Origin: Ruminococcus sp.
Lineage (GTDB): Bacteria > Bacillota > Clostridia > Oscillospirales > Ruminococcaceae
Direction of reading: 5' to 3'
Length of the DNA: 64,000 nucleotides
Assembly (NCBI GenBank): GCA_017441505.1
Contig: JAFRXL010000043.1
Coordinates: 1 to 64,000, forward strand
Below are positions 7,796 through 16,902 of the stretch, piece after piece. Each line of letters begins with the position of its first letter. Position 1 is the stretch's first letter. The position numbers were made by a program, and so were the translations under genes. Below the pieces are notes generated by a model that saw nothing but the letters and a program-made list of their open reading frames with translations, did not search any database and was not told where the DNA came from.

Positions 7796-8016
7796 TATAA
7801 AACGACGAAGTCGGCAAAAAAGGGATTCCAAAGGGTTTCCAACCCTTTGGCGAAAAGGTGTGCGAGGGTTACCCCTACCGGCGGTAGGGGATGTCAGCTT
7901 GCTGACAGGGGTGGCTGGACCCGATTAGGGTGGCAGAGCCTTCCCTAAGAAGCAGTACAGCGAGCAAAGCAACGCTGTACGAACTGTCCGCATCACTTCC
8001 CTCGGCTTGACCGACG
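7796..8016 (+). repeat. Interspersed structured repeat, copy 1 (long form)
   Basis: This begins TATAAAACGACGAAGTCGG and ends CCTCGGCTTGACCGACG. Conserved internal hairpins are CCAAAGGG ... CCCTTTGG and GTACAGCG ... CGCTGTAC. It matches copies at 45065-45223 and (inverted) 61681-61841. Relative to them its central stem is interrupted by ~60 bp of extra hairpins (CCCCTACC/GGTAGGGG, TGTCAGC/GCTGACA). It occupies most of the hydG-pnp gap. The flanks (TATAAA before, TTATTGC after) are also shared with copy 2. No protein is encoded. Confidence 0.85.
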
Positions 8017-8112
8017 AAAATTCTATTAATATTTTATTGCCACATTAATAGTAAGTAAAGTATATAGTAAAAAATCGGCTTTGCATCTTGCAAAGCCGAT
8101 AATTTTATCTCA

Positions 8113-10227
8113 TTACTTATTCTGTTTAGCTTCAATATCAGCAAGAGCGTCCTTGCGTGAAAGATTGATCCTGCCCTGACGGTCGATCTCAGTAACCTTA
8201 ACAACGATCTCGTCACCGATAGAAACAACGTCCTCGACCTTTTCAACTCTCTGCTTGTCCAGCTTGGAGATATGAACGAGTCCGTCAACACCCGGAACGA
8301 TCTCAACGAAAGCACCGAAGTCCATAAGTCTAACGACTTTACCACGGTAGATAGCACCAACTTCCGGACCGTTAGCGATAGTCTCAACGATCTGGAGAGC
8401 CTTCTTTGTGTTGTCTCCGTCTATACCGCTGATGAATACATTTCCGTCATCGCTGATGTCGATCTTAACATCGCAGTCAGCAGAAATTTTCTGGATAACT
8501 TTACCGCCTGAACCGATAACTTCTCTGATCTTCTCAGCAGGTATCTTAGTCTGGAGCATCTTTGGAGCGTACTTATTAACATTAGGTCTTACCTCAGGAA
8601 TAGCCTTGAGCATTATCTCGTCAAGGATATAAAGACGAGCTTTTCTTGTCTTCTCGAAAGCTTCCTTGATGATAGCAGGTGTAAGACCGTCGACCTTTAT
8701 ATCGACCTGAATAGCTGTGATACCCTTGTGAGTACCGCCAACCTTGAAGTCCATATCGCCGAAGAAGTCTTCAAGACCCTGAATATCGACCATAGTCATG
8801 AATTCGTCACTGTCAGGCTTTGTGATAAGACCGCAGGAAATACCGGCAACAGGAGCCTTTATCGGTACACCGGCATCCATAAGTGCGAGTGTAGAGCCGC
8901 ATATTGAACCCTGTGAAGTAGAACCGTTTGAAGAGAGTACCTCAGAAACAAGTCTGAGAGCATATGGGAATTCCTCGACCTGTGGGATAACAGGGGCAAG
9001 AGCACGCTCAGCGAGTGCACCGTGACCGATCTCACGACGTCCCGGACCTCTGCTTGGTTTTGTTTCGCCAACTGAATAGCTCGGGAAGTTATACTGATGC
9101 ATATATCTCTTGGTTTCTTCCTCATCGAGACCGTCGATCCTCTGTGCGTCGCTTACAGGACCGAGAGTTGCGATAGTAAGAACCTGTGTCTGACCTCTTG
9201 TGAAGAGACCTGAACCGTGAACTCTTGGGAGAAGACCAACTTCAGCAGCAAGAGGACGTATCTCATCGATGCCACGTCCGTCAACACGCTTGCCCTCATA
9301 GAGCCAGTTACGAACTATCTTCTTCTGGAGCTTGTAGATGCACTCATCTATCATAGGTATCTGTTCAGGATACTGCTCATCGAATTTAGCGTGAATATCG
9401 TCAACGATAGGAGCAAGTCTCTCATCACGAACGTTCTTGTCGTTAGTATCGAGAGCGAACTTTACTCTGTCGGAAGCGAATTCTTCGATAGCGTCGAACA
9501 TATCGTGGTCAACTTCCATAGACTCAAAGGTAAACTTAGGCTTACCGATCTGAGCACGGATGTCGTTGATGAAAGCGACCATTTTCTTTATCTCTTCGTG
9601 ACCTTTAAGGATAGCTTCAAGCATTATATCCTCAGGTACTTCGTTAGCACCAGCCTCGATCATAACGATCTTTTCAGCTGTACCTGCAACAGTAAGTACG
9701 AGGTCAGTCTTAGCTCTCTGTTCAAGAGTTGGGTTGAGGACTATCTCACCGTCAACAAGACCAACATTGATACCGGAAATAGGACCATTCCACGGAATAT
9801 CAGAAATTGAGATAGCAATAGAAGTAGCGATCATACCGGCGATCTCAGGTGAGTTATCAGGCTCAACAGAGAGAACTGTCATAACGACAGAAACATCGTT
9901 TCTCATATCCTTAGGGAAGAGCGGACGGATAGGTCTGTCGACACATCTTGAAGTAAGGATAGCCTTTTCTGTAGGCTTACCCTCTCTCTTGGTGAAAGAG
10001 CCCGGGATCTTGCCAACTGAATAGAGTCTTTCCTCGTAGTCAACTGAGAGCGGGAAGAAGTCGATTCCCTCTCTTGGCTTAGCACTTGCAGTAACGTTAG
10101 CCATAACGACTGTTTCGCCATAGCGTACCCAGCATGAGCCGTTGGAAAGGCCGCAGGTCTTGCCTGTCTCTACTATGAGAGGTCTGCCGGCATAGGTTGT
10201 TTCAAAAGTTCTGTAATTTTCAAACAT
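8113..10227 (-). CDS. pnp: Polynucleotide phosphorylase (PNPase)
   Basis: This 704-residue 3'-5' exoribonuclease degrades RNA by phosphorolysis and acts in mRNA turnover. The order of domains is standard: RNase PH-like 1 (from ~10, with FFPLSVDYEER and FTKREGKP), an all-alpha linker, RNase PH-like 2 (~320-540, with GSGLFTRGQTQ and DIQGLEDFFGDMDFKVGG), KH (~555-615, IREVIGSGGKVIQKI) and S1 (~620-690, GKVVRLMDFGAFVEI). It lies downstream of rpsO in the conserved rpsO-pnp order, with a hairpin between them. Confidence 0.98.
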   Translation of the reverse strand: MFENYRTFETTYAGRPLIVETGKTCGLSNGSCWVRYGETVVMANVTASAKPREGIDFFPLSVDYEERLYSVGKIPGSFTKREGKPTEKAILTSRCVDRPIRPLFPKDMRNDVSVVMTVLSVEPDNSPEIAGMIATSIAISISDIPWNGPISGINVGLVDGEIVLNPTLEQRAKTDLVLTVAGTAEKIVMIEAGANEVPEDIMLEAILKGHEEIKKMVAFINDIRAQIGKPKFTFESMEVDHDMFDAIEEFASDRVKFALDTNDKNVRDERLAPIVDDIHAKFDEQYPEQIPMIDECIYKLQKKIVRNWLYEGKRVDGRGIDEIRPLAAEVGLLPRVHGSGLFTRGQTQVLTIATLGPVSDAQRIDGLDEEETKRYMHQYNFPSYSVGETKPSRGPGRREIGHGALAERALAPVIPQVEEFPYALRLVSEVLSSNGSTSQGSICGSTLALMDAGVPIKAPVAGISCGLITKPDSDEFMTMVDIQGLEDFFGDMDFKVGGTHKGITAIQVDIKVDGLTPAIIKEAFEKTRKARLYILDEIMLKAIPEVRPNVNKYAPKMLQTKIPAEKIREVIGSGGKVIQKISADCDVKIDISDDGNVFISGIDGDNTKKALQIVETIANGPEVGAIYRGKVVRLMDFGAFVEIVPGVDGLVHISKLDKQRVEKVEDVVSIGDEIVVKVTEIDRQGRINLSRKDALADIEAKQNK

Positions 10228-10273
10228 ATTTTTCCTCCATTTGATAGTATTTTGCTATCAGAGAAGAGCCTTT

Positions 10274-10328
10274 AGAAGTTAGAGGCAAAGGGTAGGGAAG
10301 GAGTTCATATCCCTTGCCTCTGACTTCT
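10274..10328 (-). promoter_or_regulatory. Long intergenic hairpin between rpsO and pnp
   Basis: AGAAGTTAGAGGCAAAGGG pairs, with few mismatches, with CCCTTGCCTCTGACTTCT. This forms a ~18-bp stem in the rpsO-pnp mRNA just before pnp. In other bacteria this position carries an RNase III site or pnp autoregulatory stem; that role is inferred here. A second stem (AAGGCAG/CTGCCTT, 10353-10384) lies directly after the rpsO stop and may be a partial terminator. Confidence 0.6.
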
Positions 10329-10399
10329 AATCTCTTAATTCTCTAATAGACTTAAAGGCAGAAGGGTATATGACCCCACTGCCTTCATCACCGAAAAAA

Positions 10400-10666
10400 T
10401 TACTTACGGAGACCGAGCTTCTCTACGATTGCACGGTATCTGTTGATGTCCTTCTTCTTGAGATAGCCGAGAAGGTTACGTCTGTGACCAACCATCTTGA
10501 GAAGACCTCTTCTGGAGTGGTGGTCATTCTTGTGGGTCTTGAGGTGGTTTGTAAGATCGTTGATTCTTCTTGTGAGAATAGCGATCTGAACCTCAGGAGA
10601 TCCTGTGTCATTTTCGTGAGTTCTGTTAGCTTCGATAACAGCTGTCTTTTCATCTTTCAGTAACAT
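10400..10666 (-). CDS. rpsO: 30S ribosomal protein S15
   Basis: The 88-residue product is the normal S15 length. Visible signatures are [40 protein letters not shown] and LLGYLKKKD. It binds 16S rRNA in the central domain. ATG 10666 is preferred over a GTG nine bases upstream, because GAGGTG is the ribosome site itself. It is the first gene of the rpsO-pnp unit. Confidence 0.97.
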   Translation of the reverse strand: MLLKDEKTAVIEANRTHENDTGSPEVQIAILTRRINDLTNHLKTHKNDHHSRRGLLKMVGHRRNLLGYLKKKDINRYRAIVEKLGLRK

Positions 10667-10875
10667 TGAAAGCACCTCATTAATAAAATATTCCGTAAAC
10701 TGAGAAGAGGGGTGAGAAACGAGGTCAAGCCCCAGTCCAAGTACACGGTGATAATATTATATCACAAATCCGAATGTTTGTAAAGAGTTTTTCTGAAATT
10801 TTCCTGAAAGATGCATAAAAATATCCGCAAGAAATAAAATTTTAACGGCTTTCACAATTTTATGGAGAAAAAATG

Positions 10876-10904
10876 TTGACTATTGGTTCAATTTATGGTA
10901 AAAT
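10876..10904 (+). promoter_or_regulatory. Promoter of the PH-domain/FkbM genes
   Basis: TTGACT (10876-10881), 17 bp, TAAAAT (10899-10904), 46 bp before the ATG at 10951. Confidence 0.75.
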
Positions 10905-10950
10905 AGAAAAAAGTATCATTACATGATGAACACGAACGGAGGAATTGACT

Positions 10951-11385
10951 ATGAAAAAAGATTCTTTTAAATATATATGGACAGATAAAAAACGTGGAAT
11001 TTTCGGTTTGCCGTGGACTTTCACACGTTATTTCCTCACTGAGACCAAGTTCATAACAAGGACAGGGTTCCTCAGTGTTGATGAAGACGAGATCGATCTA
11101 TACAAGATCACAGACAAGAAAGTTAAATTTCCGTTCTGGCAGAGGATCGTAAACTGCGGAACGATTATAATATACAGCAGAGATACAGATACTCCTTCAA
11201 AGGAAGTACGCTGTATAAAGAATGTGCGTCAGGTCTCTGAGCTTATTGATAAGCATCTCACTATAATGCGTGACAGATACGGTATTCGTGGACGTGACAT
11301 GATGGGATTCCATGGCGGACACGATCATCATGACGGCGATGACTATGATACCTATGATTATCATGATGTGGATGACGGTCAATAA
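10951..11385 (+). CDS. Bacterial PH-domain protein with His/Asp-rich tail
   Basis: This encodes 144 residues from ATG 10951 (GGAGG ten bases upstream). The middle of the protein (LSVDEDEIDLYKI, WQRIVNCGTIIIYS, KNVRQVSELIDKHL) follows the bacterial PH domain (bPH_2, YdbS/YdbT type) pattern. The last ~30 residues are rich in His and Asp (GGHDHHDGDDYDTYDYHD), possibly metal-binding. There is no obvious membrane segment. The next gene, an FkbM methyltransferase, starts 21 bases downstream. The role is unknown. Confidence 0.75.
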   Translation: MKKDSFKYIWTDKKRGIFGLPWTFTRYFLTETKFITRTGFLSVDEDEIDLYKITDKKVKFPFWQRIVNCGTIIIYSRDTDTPSKEVRCIKNVRQVSELIDKHLTIMRDRYGIRGRDMMGFHGGHDHHDGDDYDTYDYHDVDDGQ

Positions 11386-11406
11386 TAATTCAGGAGTGAG
11401 AGAAAA

Positions 11407-12471
11407 ATGCTTTCCTTTATAACAGAAAAAACGAACTGCTGGGATAAGCTCAAAGCGGAGCAAAGACCTATATTTATATATGGTATGGGCGACGGAGCAC
11501 TAAAAATAATGTCCGCATTCCGTGAAAAGGGCATAGTCATTTCCGGTATCTTTGCCAGCGATGATTTCGTAAGAGGACATTCATTTGAGGGCTACAGAGT
11601 GCATAAACTTTCTGAGATAGAAGAAGTTGTTGATGATTTTGTGGTCGTTCTCGCTTTTGCAGCCGGTTATCAGGAGATCGTAGATAAAATAATAGACATA
11701 GCTTCAAGACATACTCTTTATGTTCCGGATGTGCCTGTAATAGGCAGGGGGCTTTTTACATACGAGTACTGTGTTGAAAACGCAGAAAAGATACAGCAGG
11801 TATATGACAGTCTTGCAGATGACTATTCACGCAAGGTCTATGCTAATATAATCAATTTCAAGATAAGCGGCAATATCGACTATCTGTCTGAGGTGACTAC
11901 TCCAAAGGAGGAGATCTATCGCAAGATAATCAAGCCTAATATGAATGAGGTATACGTTGACCTCGGAGCATATAACGGCGATACTATCAGAGAGATACTT
12001 GAATTTACAAGAGGTGCATACAATTCTATATATGCACTCGAACCGGATAGAAAGAACTTCAAGAAGCTTGCTAAATTCGTGGACGGCATGAATCACGTTT
12101 ATGCTTTCAACGCAGCTGCGTGGTGTGTTGACACTGAGCTCCCTTTCGCAGCAAAAGCCGGCAGGCAGTCTGCAATAACTGCAAGTTCTGAAAATATGGT
12201 GGCTGCACGTTCTGTTGACAGCGTACTTGGCAGAAAAGCTGCTACTATTATAAAAATGGACGTTGAAGGCTTCGAGCGTGAGGCTATCTGGGGAGCTGCG
12301 ATAAATATTTCTCATAATTCCCCTAAGATGATGGTCTCGCTCTATCACAGGAATGAGGACATATTCGAGCTTCCGCTGCTTATAAAGGCTCTGAACCCTA
12401 ATTATAAGCTGTATATACGTCATCAGCTTTATATCCCGGCTTGGGAAACAAATCTGTATGCTACACTGTAA
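11407..12471 (+). CDS. FkbM-family SAM-dependent methyltransferase
   Basis: This encodes 354 residues. The N-terminal ~130 residues (IFIYGMGDGALKIM, then GIFASDDFVRG) look like a nucleotide-binding-fold segment often fused to glycan-modifying enzymes. The C-terminal part carries the FkbM methyltransferase motifs VDLGAYNGDTIREI (SAM-binding, ~185), YALEPDRKNF and IKMDVEGFEREAI. FkbM enzymes O-methylate sugars or polyketides; the substrate cannot be told here. The gene follows the PH-domain gene and ends at a strong terminator. Confidence 0.88.
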   Translation: MLSFITEKTNCWDKLKAEQRPIFIYGMGDGALKIMSAFREKGIVISGIFASDDFVRGHSFEGYRVHKLSEIEEVVDDFVVVLAFAAGYQEIVDKIIDIASRHTLYVPDVPVIGRGLFTYEYCVENAEKIQQVYDSLADDYSRKVYANIINFKISGNIDYLSEVTTPKEEIYRKIIKPNMNEVYVDLGAYNGDTIREILEFTRGAYNSIYALEPDRKNFKKLAKFVDGMNHVYAFNAAAWCVDTELPFAAKAGRQSAITASSENMVAARSVDSVLGRKAATIIKMDVEGFEREAIWGAAINISHNSPKMMVSLYHRNEDIFELPLLIKALNPNYKLYIRHQLYIPAWETNLYATL

Positions 12472-12488
12472 GCGTTAATATTAAATTG

Positions 12489-12519
12489 AAGCGGTTGAGT
12501 TTTACTCAGCCGCTTTTTA
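12489..12519 (+). terminator. Terminator of the PH-domain/FkbM unit
   Basis: AAGCGGTTGAGT/ACTCAGCCGCTT with a three-base loop, then TTTTTAT. Confidence 0.85.
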
Positions 12520-12713
12520 TATGTAAATAATATCAGAATTGTGCAGGTTGATGATAAAATACTGTTGTTTTTGTAGAAAATGACATTTGAAAAGACTTTA
12601 CTTTTGGACTGATTTGTGGTAAAATATAATTATATTTTATTACTTTGAAGCTGTGGAACTTTAATGCAGAAAATCCACAGGTCAATCTGTTGAAAACAGA
12701 AAGGAAAATCATA

Positions 12714-14348
12714 ATGCCGATAACAGAATTACTTGAAAGAAATGCCGCTTCCTACGGAAATGATGTGGCACTTATCGAAGTCAATCCGGAGATAACTGAA
12801 CTCCGCAGAAAAACTTGGAGAGATTACGATCTTATTGAGCCTGATAATATGAGCTTTTACAGAAGAGAGATCACATGGAAGGTCTTTGACGAAAAGGCTA
12901 ACCGCTTTGCAAATCTTCTTCTTGAAAGAGGAGTCAAGAAAGGCGACAAAGTCGGGATACTTCTGATGAACTGTCTTGAATGGCTTCCTATATATTTTGG
13001 AATACTCAAAACCGGAGCACTCGCAGTTCCGCTTAATTTCAGATACACACCTGACGAGATAAAGTATTGTCTCGACCTTGCAGAAGTAGATGTGCTTATG
13101 TTCGGTCCGGAGTTTATCGGAAGAATTGAAGAAATTGCAGATGAGATAAGCAAGAACAGACTTTTATTCTATGTGGGCGAGGGATGTCCTTCGTTTGCCG
13201 AGCACTATGACAGCCTTGTTGCTAACTGTGCAAGTTCAGCACCGGATATAAAGCTGACTGATGCAGACGATTCGGCTATATACTTCTCATCCGGTACGAC
13301 CGGTTTCCCGAAGGCTATTCTTCATAATCACGAGAGCCTCATGCACTCCGCTAAAGTAGAGCAGAATCACCACGGTCAGACTCGTGACGACATTTTCCTC
13401 TGTATCCCGCCGCTCTACCATACGGGAGCTAAGATGCACTGGTTCGGAAGTCTTTATTCCGGAAGCAAAGCAGTCCTCCTTAAAGGCATTAAGCCGAAGA
13501 ACATACTTGAAACCGTACATAATGAAGGATGTTCAATAGTATGGCTCCTTGTTCCGTGGGCACAGGATATACTTGACGCTATAGACAGGGGAGACATAGA
13601 CCTAAGCAACTATGATCTTTCTCGTTGGAGACTCATGCATATCGGAGCACAGCCTGTACCTCCGTCGCTTATTGCACGTTGGAAGGCTATATTCCCGAAT
13701 CATCAGTACGATACAAACTATGGACTTAGTGAGTCTATCGGACCTGGCTGTGTACATCTTGGAGTTGAGAATATTCACAAGGTAGGTGCGATCGGTAAGG
13801 CTGGTTATGGCTGGGAAGTAAAGATAGCTGACGAAAACGGAAATGCAGTTGAGCGTGGAGAAGTTGGCGAGCTTTATGTTAAAGGTCCTGGAGTAATGAC
13901 CTGTTACTACCGTGATGAAAAAGCTACAGCCGATACTCTCAAAGACGGATGGCTGCTGACAGGCGATATGGCTCAGGAGGATGAGGACGGTTTCATCTAC
14001 CTCGTTGACCGTAAGAAAGACGTTATCATCAGCGGCGGTGAGAATCTCTATCCGGTACAGATCGAGGACTTCCTCAGATCCCACTCTGCAATAAAGGATG
14101 TTGCTGTTATCGGTTTGCCGGACAAGCGTCTTGGCGAGATAGCTGCTGCAATTATTTCGCTGAAGGAGGGCTGCAACTGCACAGAAGATGAGATAAATGA
14201 GTTTTGTCAGAAGCTCCCGAGATATAAGAGGCCTCATAAGATAATATTTGCAGACGTTCCGAGAAATCCTACCGGAAAGATCGAGAAGCCAAAGCTTCGT
14301 GAGAAGTACTGCGGAGAAAGTCTTGTAGCAAAACAGATAAGAAACTGA
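12714..14348 (+). CDS. Acyl-CoA synthetase / AMP-dependent ligase
   Basis: This 544-residue ANL-superfamily enzyme activates a carboxylic acid with ATP and loads it on CoA. The P-loop is IYFSSGTTGFPKA (~190), the A5 motif is YGLSES, the hinge is LLTGDMAQEDEDGFIYLVDR, and the catalytic-Lys region is NPTGKIEKPKLREKY near the C-terminus. ATG 12714 has AAGGAAAA nearby. A longer in-frame reading to 12645 overlaps a small hairpin (CTGTGGA/TCCACAG) and is unlikely. It resembles medium/long-chain FadD-like ligases; the substrate is uncertain. It is monocistronic. Confidence 0.9.
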   Translation: MPITELLERNAASYGNDVALIEVNPEITELRRKTWRDYDLIEPDNMSFYRREITWKVFDEKANRFANLLLERGVKKGDKVGILLMNCLEWLPIYFGILKTGALAVPLNFRYTPDEIKYCLDLAEVDVLMFGPEFIGRIEEIADEISKNRLLFYVGEGCPSFAEHYDSLVANCASSAPDIKLTDADDSAIYFSSGTTGFPKAILHNHESLMHSAKVEQNHHGQTRDDIFLCIPPLYHTGAKMHWFGSLYSGSKAVLLKGIKPKNILETVHNEGCSIVWLLVPWAQDILDAIDRGDIDLSNYDLSRWRLMHIGAQPVPPSLIARWKAIFPNHQYDTNYGLSESIGPGCVHLGVENIHKVGAIGKAGYGWEVKIADENGNAVERGEVGELYVKGPGVMTCYYRDEKATADTLKDGWLLTGDMAQEDEDGFIYLVDRKKDVIISGGENLYPVQIEDFLRSHSAIKDVAVIGLPDKRLGEIAAAIISLKEGCNCTEDEINEFCQKLPRYKRPHKIIFADVPRNPTGKIEKPKLREKYCGESLVAKQIRN

Positions 14349-14358
14349 TAGTTTAAAT

Positions 14359-14397
14359 ATAAAAACGCTGTATTTGCATAAAATATAGCGTTTTTTA
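14359..14397 (+). terminator. Terminator of acyl-CoA synthetase
   Basis: AAAACGCTGTATTTGC pairs imperfectly with GCATAAAATATAGCGTTTT, followed by a T run. Confidence 0.75.
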
Positions 14398-14443
14398 CTT
14401 TGTTTACGCATATATATTATAAAATAGTATGCGGGGTGATCGT

Positions 14444-14707
14444 ATGAGACTGAACCTTGAAGATATTAAGCGAAAAGAAGTTATAGACATATCGAACGGC
14501 GAAAGATTGGGATATATCGATGATGCGGTCATAGATATACAGACTTCAAGTCTTGAATCACTTGTGATATATGGCCGCAATAAATTGTTCGGACTTTTGG
14601 GCAAAGAGGACGATATTTCTATTCCGTGCAGCAAAATTAAAGTGATAGGAAATGAGGTAGTGCTTGTTGATCTTGAATCACACCACATCAACATAATGCA
14701 CAAATAA
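14444..14707 (+). CDS. YlmC/YmxH-family PRC-barrel protein
   Basis: This encodes 87 residues. ATG 14444 is selected because GGGGTGAT precedes it; an in-frame ATG at 14429 lies inside the ribosome site. The PRC-barrel-like sequence (RKEVIDISNGERLGYIDDAVID ... LVIYGRNKLFGLLGKEDDI ... IKVIGNEVVLVD) matches the small YlmC/YmxH sporulation-associated family of Firmicutes. The molecular function is not established in the family. Confidence 0.85.
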   Translation: MRLNLEDIKRKEVIDISNGERLGYIDDAVIDIQTSSLESLVIYGRNKLFGLLGKEDDISIPCSKIKVIGNEVVLVDLESHHINIMHK

Positions 14708-14756
14708 GCTCTGAGGAAGTTGTTTAAAAACGTTATAGTGACAACATATAAACCTC

Positions 14757-14785
14757 TTGCATTTTTGTCCGGAAAGTGATATAAT
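14757..14785 (+). promoter_or_regulatory. Promoter of rpsB-tsf
   Basis: TTGCAT (14757-14762), 17 bp, TATAAT (14780-14785). It precedes a structured leader. Confidence 0.8.
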
Positions 14786-14801
14786 ATTAAAGCAATTCGC
14801 A

Positions 14802-14860
14802 CGCCGATGTTTTTACAGGTTGGTGCATCAACGATGTTGCCTGTAAGTCAAGCACGGCGG
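14802..14860 (+). promoter_or_regulatory. Structured rpsB leader (candidate S2 autoregulatory RNA)
   Basis: The 5' UTR holds CGCCG (14802-14806) pairing with CGGCG (14855-14859). Inside it, TTACAGG (14813-14819) pairs with CCTGTAA (14840-14846), enclosing a loop with GTTGGTGCATCAACGATGTTG-like internal complementarity. The fold ends ~35 nt before the rpsB start. Ribosomal protein operons are commonly autoregulated through such leaders; recognition by S2 is inferred. Confidence 0.5.
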
Positions 14861-14896
14861 AGGATTAATATTAACCAATTTAAGGAGGACTACACC

Positions 14897-15643
14897 ATGG
14901 GAGTAGTATCAATGAAACAGCTTCTTGAAGCTGGCGTTCATTTCGGACATCAGACAAGAAGATGGAACCCCAAAATGGCTCCGTACATCTTCACAGAAAG
15001 AAACGGAATCTACATCATCGACCTTCAGAAGACAGTTAAGAAGCTTGAAGACGCTTATCTTTTCGTTCGTGAGCTTTCAGCACAGGGCGGAGAAGTTCTT
15101 TTCGTAGGTACAAAGAAGCAGGCTGGAGATTCAGTTAAGGAAGAGGCTACAAGAGCTGGTGCACATTATGTAAATGCAAGATGGCTCGGCGGTATGCTCA
15201 CAAACTTCAAGACTATCCAGACAAGAATCAAGAGACTTGAGCAGCTCCACACAATGGAAGAAGACGGCACATTCGCACTTCTCCCTAAGAAGGAAGTTGT
15301 TAAGCTCAACCTTGAAATAGAGAAGCTTGAGAAGTTCCTCGGCGGTATCAAGACAATGAAGAAGCTCCCGGCAGCACTCTTCATCGTTGACCCACGCAAG
15401 GAAAAGATCGCTGTTGCAGAAGCTAAGAAGCTCAACATCCCGATCGTTGCTATCGTAGATACAAACTGCGATCCAGACGAAGTTGATTACGTTATCCCAG
15501 GTAACGATGACGCTATCAGAGCTGTAAAGCTTATCGCTGGTACAATCGCTAACGCTATCATCGAAGGCAGACAGGGCGATGACACAGCTGACGTTGCTCA
15601 GGAAGCTCCGGCAGAAGAAGCTGCTGAGACAGAAGCTGAATAA
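14897..15643 (+). CDS. rpsB: 30S ribosomal protein S2
   Basis: This encodes 248 residues from ATG 14897 with AAGGAGG upstream. Family signatures are [20 protein letters not shown], the segment [13 protein letters not shown], and [21 protein letters not shown] with [25 protein letters not shown]. An acidic Ala/Glu-rich tail follows. A terminator-like hairpin separates it from tsf, probably tuning the S2:EF-Ts ratio. Confidence 0.98.
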   Translation: MGVVSMKQLLEAGVHFGHQTRRWNPKMAPYIFTERNGIYIIDLQKTVKKLEDAYLFVRELSAQGGEVLFVGTKKQAGDSVKEEATRAGAHYVNARWLGGMLTNFKTIQTRIKRLEQLHTMEEDGTFALLPKKEVVKLNLEIEKLEKFLGGIKTMKKLPAALFIVDPRKEKIAVAEAKKLNIPIVAIVDTNCDPDEVDYVIPGNDDAIRAVKLIAGTIANAIIEGRQGDDTADVAQEAPAEEAAETEAE

Positions 15644-15660
15644 TTAAGATGAACTAAATC

Positions 15661-15689
15661 AAAAACCCGAACTAACCCTTCGGGTTTTT
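15661..15689 (+). terminator. Attenuating terminator between rpsB and tsf
   Basis: AAAACCCGAA - 7 nt - TTCGGGTTTT, then T and G. tsf has no obvious separate promoter, so partial read-through is likely. Confidence 0.75.
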
Positions 15690-15727
15690 GCGGATATTAT
15701 ATTACAATTTAATAGGAGGTAATAACA

Positions 15728-16645
15728 ATGGGAAAGGTTTCCGTTGCAGAAATAAAGGAACTCATGAAGTCCACAGGCGTTGGCATGATGGACTGTAAGA
15801 AGGCTCTTGAAGCAAACGATGGCGATATGGATAAGGCTATCGAATTCCTCAGAGAAAAAGGACTCGCTACACAGGCTAAGAAGAGCGGCAGAGCTGCTGC
15901 TGAGGGTGTAGTTGCAGCTGTAGTTAAGGGCAATGTCGGTGTACTTCTCGAAGTAAACACAGAGACTGACTTCGCTGCTAACACAGATGACATCAGAAAC
16001 TTCGTTGCTAACGTAGCAAACACGATCATCGAAAAGAATCCTGCTGACGTTGAGGCTCTCAAGAACGAAGCACTCGTTGGCGGTACAGGTACAGTTGGTG
16101 AAGCTCTCACAGAGCTCGCTGGCATGAAGATCAGAGAGAATATCGTTATCCGTCGTTTTGTAAGACTTGAGGGCGTTCTCGCTTCTTATATCCACAACGG
16201 CGGCAGCATCGGTGTTCTTGTTAAGCTCGATACAGAGCTTTCTGCTGACCAGGTAGCAGCTATCGGTAAGGACGTTGCTATGCAGTCTGCTGCTCTTAAT
16301 GCTCCATATCTCTGCCGTGAGCAGGTTCCTGCTGACGTTATCGAGAAGGAGAAGGAGATCATGATGGCTCAGATGGCTGAGGATCCTAAGATGGCAAGCA
16401 AGCCAGAGCAGGTTAGAGCTAAGATCGTTGAAGGTAAGGTTGGCAAGTACTACTCTGAGAACTGCCTCCTTGAGCAGGCATTCGTTAAGGATGACAAGCT
16501 TTCTGTACAGGGTTATGTTGATGCTGAGGCTAAGAAGCTCGGCGGTTCTATCAAGGTTGTTGACGTAATTCGTTACGAGCGTGGCGAGGGAATCGAGAAG
16601 AAGGAAGAGAACTTCGCTGACGAGATCGCTAACATGATCAAGTAA
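15728..16645 (+). CDS. tsf: Elongation factor Ts
   Basis: This 305-residue protein is the nucleotide-exchange factor for EF-Tu. Visible signatures are the N-terminal UBA-like segment VAEIKELMKSTGVGMMDCKKAL, then LEVNTETDFAANTDDI and IGVLVKLDTE of the dimerisation domains. AGGAGG precedes ATG 15728. It forms a unit with rpsB and ends at a strong terminator. Confidence 0.98.
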   Translation: MGKVSVAEIKELMKSTGVGMMDCKKALEANDGDMDKAIEFLREKGLATQAKKSGRAAAEGVVAAVVKGNVGVLLEVNTETDFAANTDDIRNFVANVANTIIEKNPADVEALKNEALVGGTGTVGEALTELAGMKIRENIVIRRFVRLEGVLASYIHNGGSIGVLVKLDTELSADQVAAIGKDVAMQSAALNAPYLCREQVPADVIEKEKEIMMAQMAEDPKMASKPEQVRAKIVEGKVGKYYSENCLLEQAFVKDDKLSVQGYVDAEAKKLGGSIKVVDVIRYERGEGIEKKEENFADEIANMIK

Positions 16646-16660
16646 TTAATAAATTTTTCG

Positions 16661-16692
16661 GACGCAGTTCATTTATGGACTGCGTCTTTTTT
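16661..16692 (+). terminator. Terminator of tsf
   Basis: GACGCAGT/ACTGCGTC (16661-16686) followed by TTTTTT. Confidence 0.9.
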
Positions 16693-16829
16693 GTTTTACT
16701 ATATTTTATAATGCAAAGTTCAAATAATTCGTGATCAGGTATAAGTCAATTGGACTGTTTACCAAAATTTGTTACAAATCTTTGGCTAATATCACATGGC
16801 TTTAAGCACATTTTTCACATATATTTCAC

Positions 16830-16858
16830 TTGCAGTAAATTGATTTTTGTGATATAAT
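16830..16858 (+). promoter_or_regulatory. Promoter of the moxR operon
   Basis: TTGCAG (16830-16835), 17 bp, TATAAT (16853-16858), 45 bp before moxR. Nothing else is evident between the tsf terminator and this promoter. Confidence 0.8.
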
Positions 16859-16902
16859 ATTCATTGAGTAGATTCTAAATCTAAATCAATGAGGTATTTT
16901 GA

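Noticed and set aside
13602-14411. 269-residue minus-strand frame opposite the acyl-CoA synthetase
   Set aside because: It is antisense to conserved motifs of the ligase and has no ribosome site or domain.
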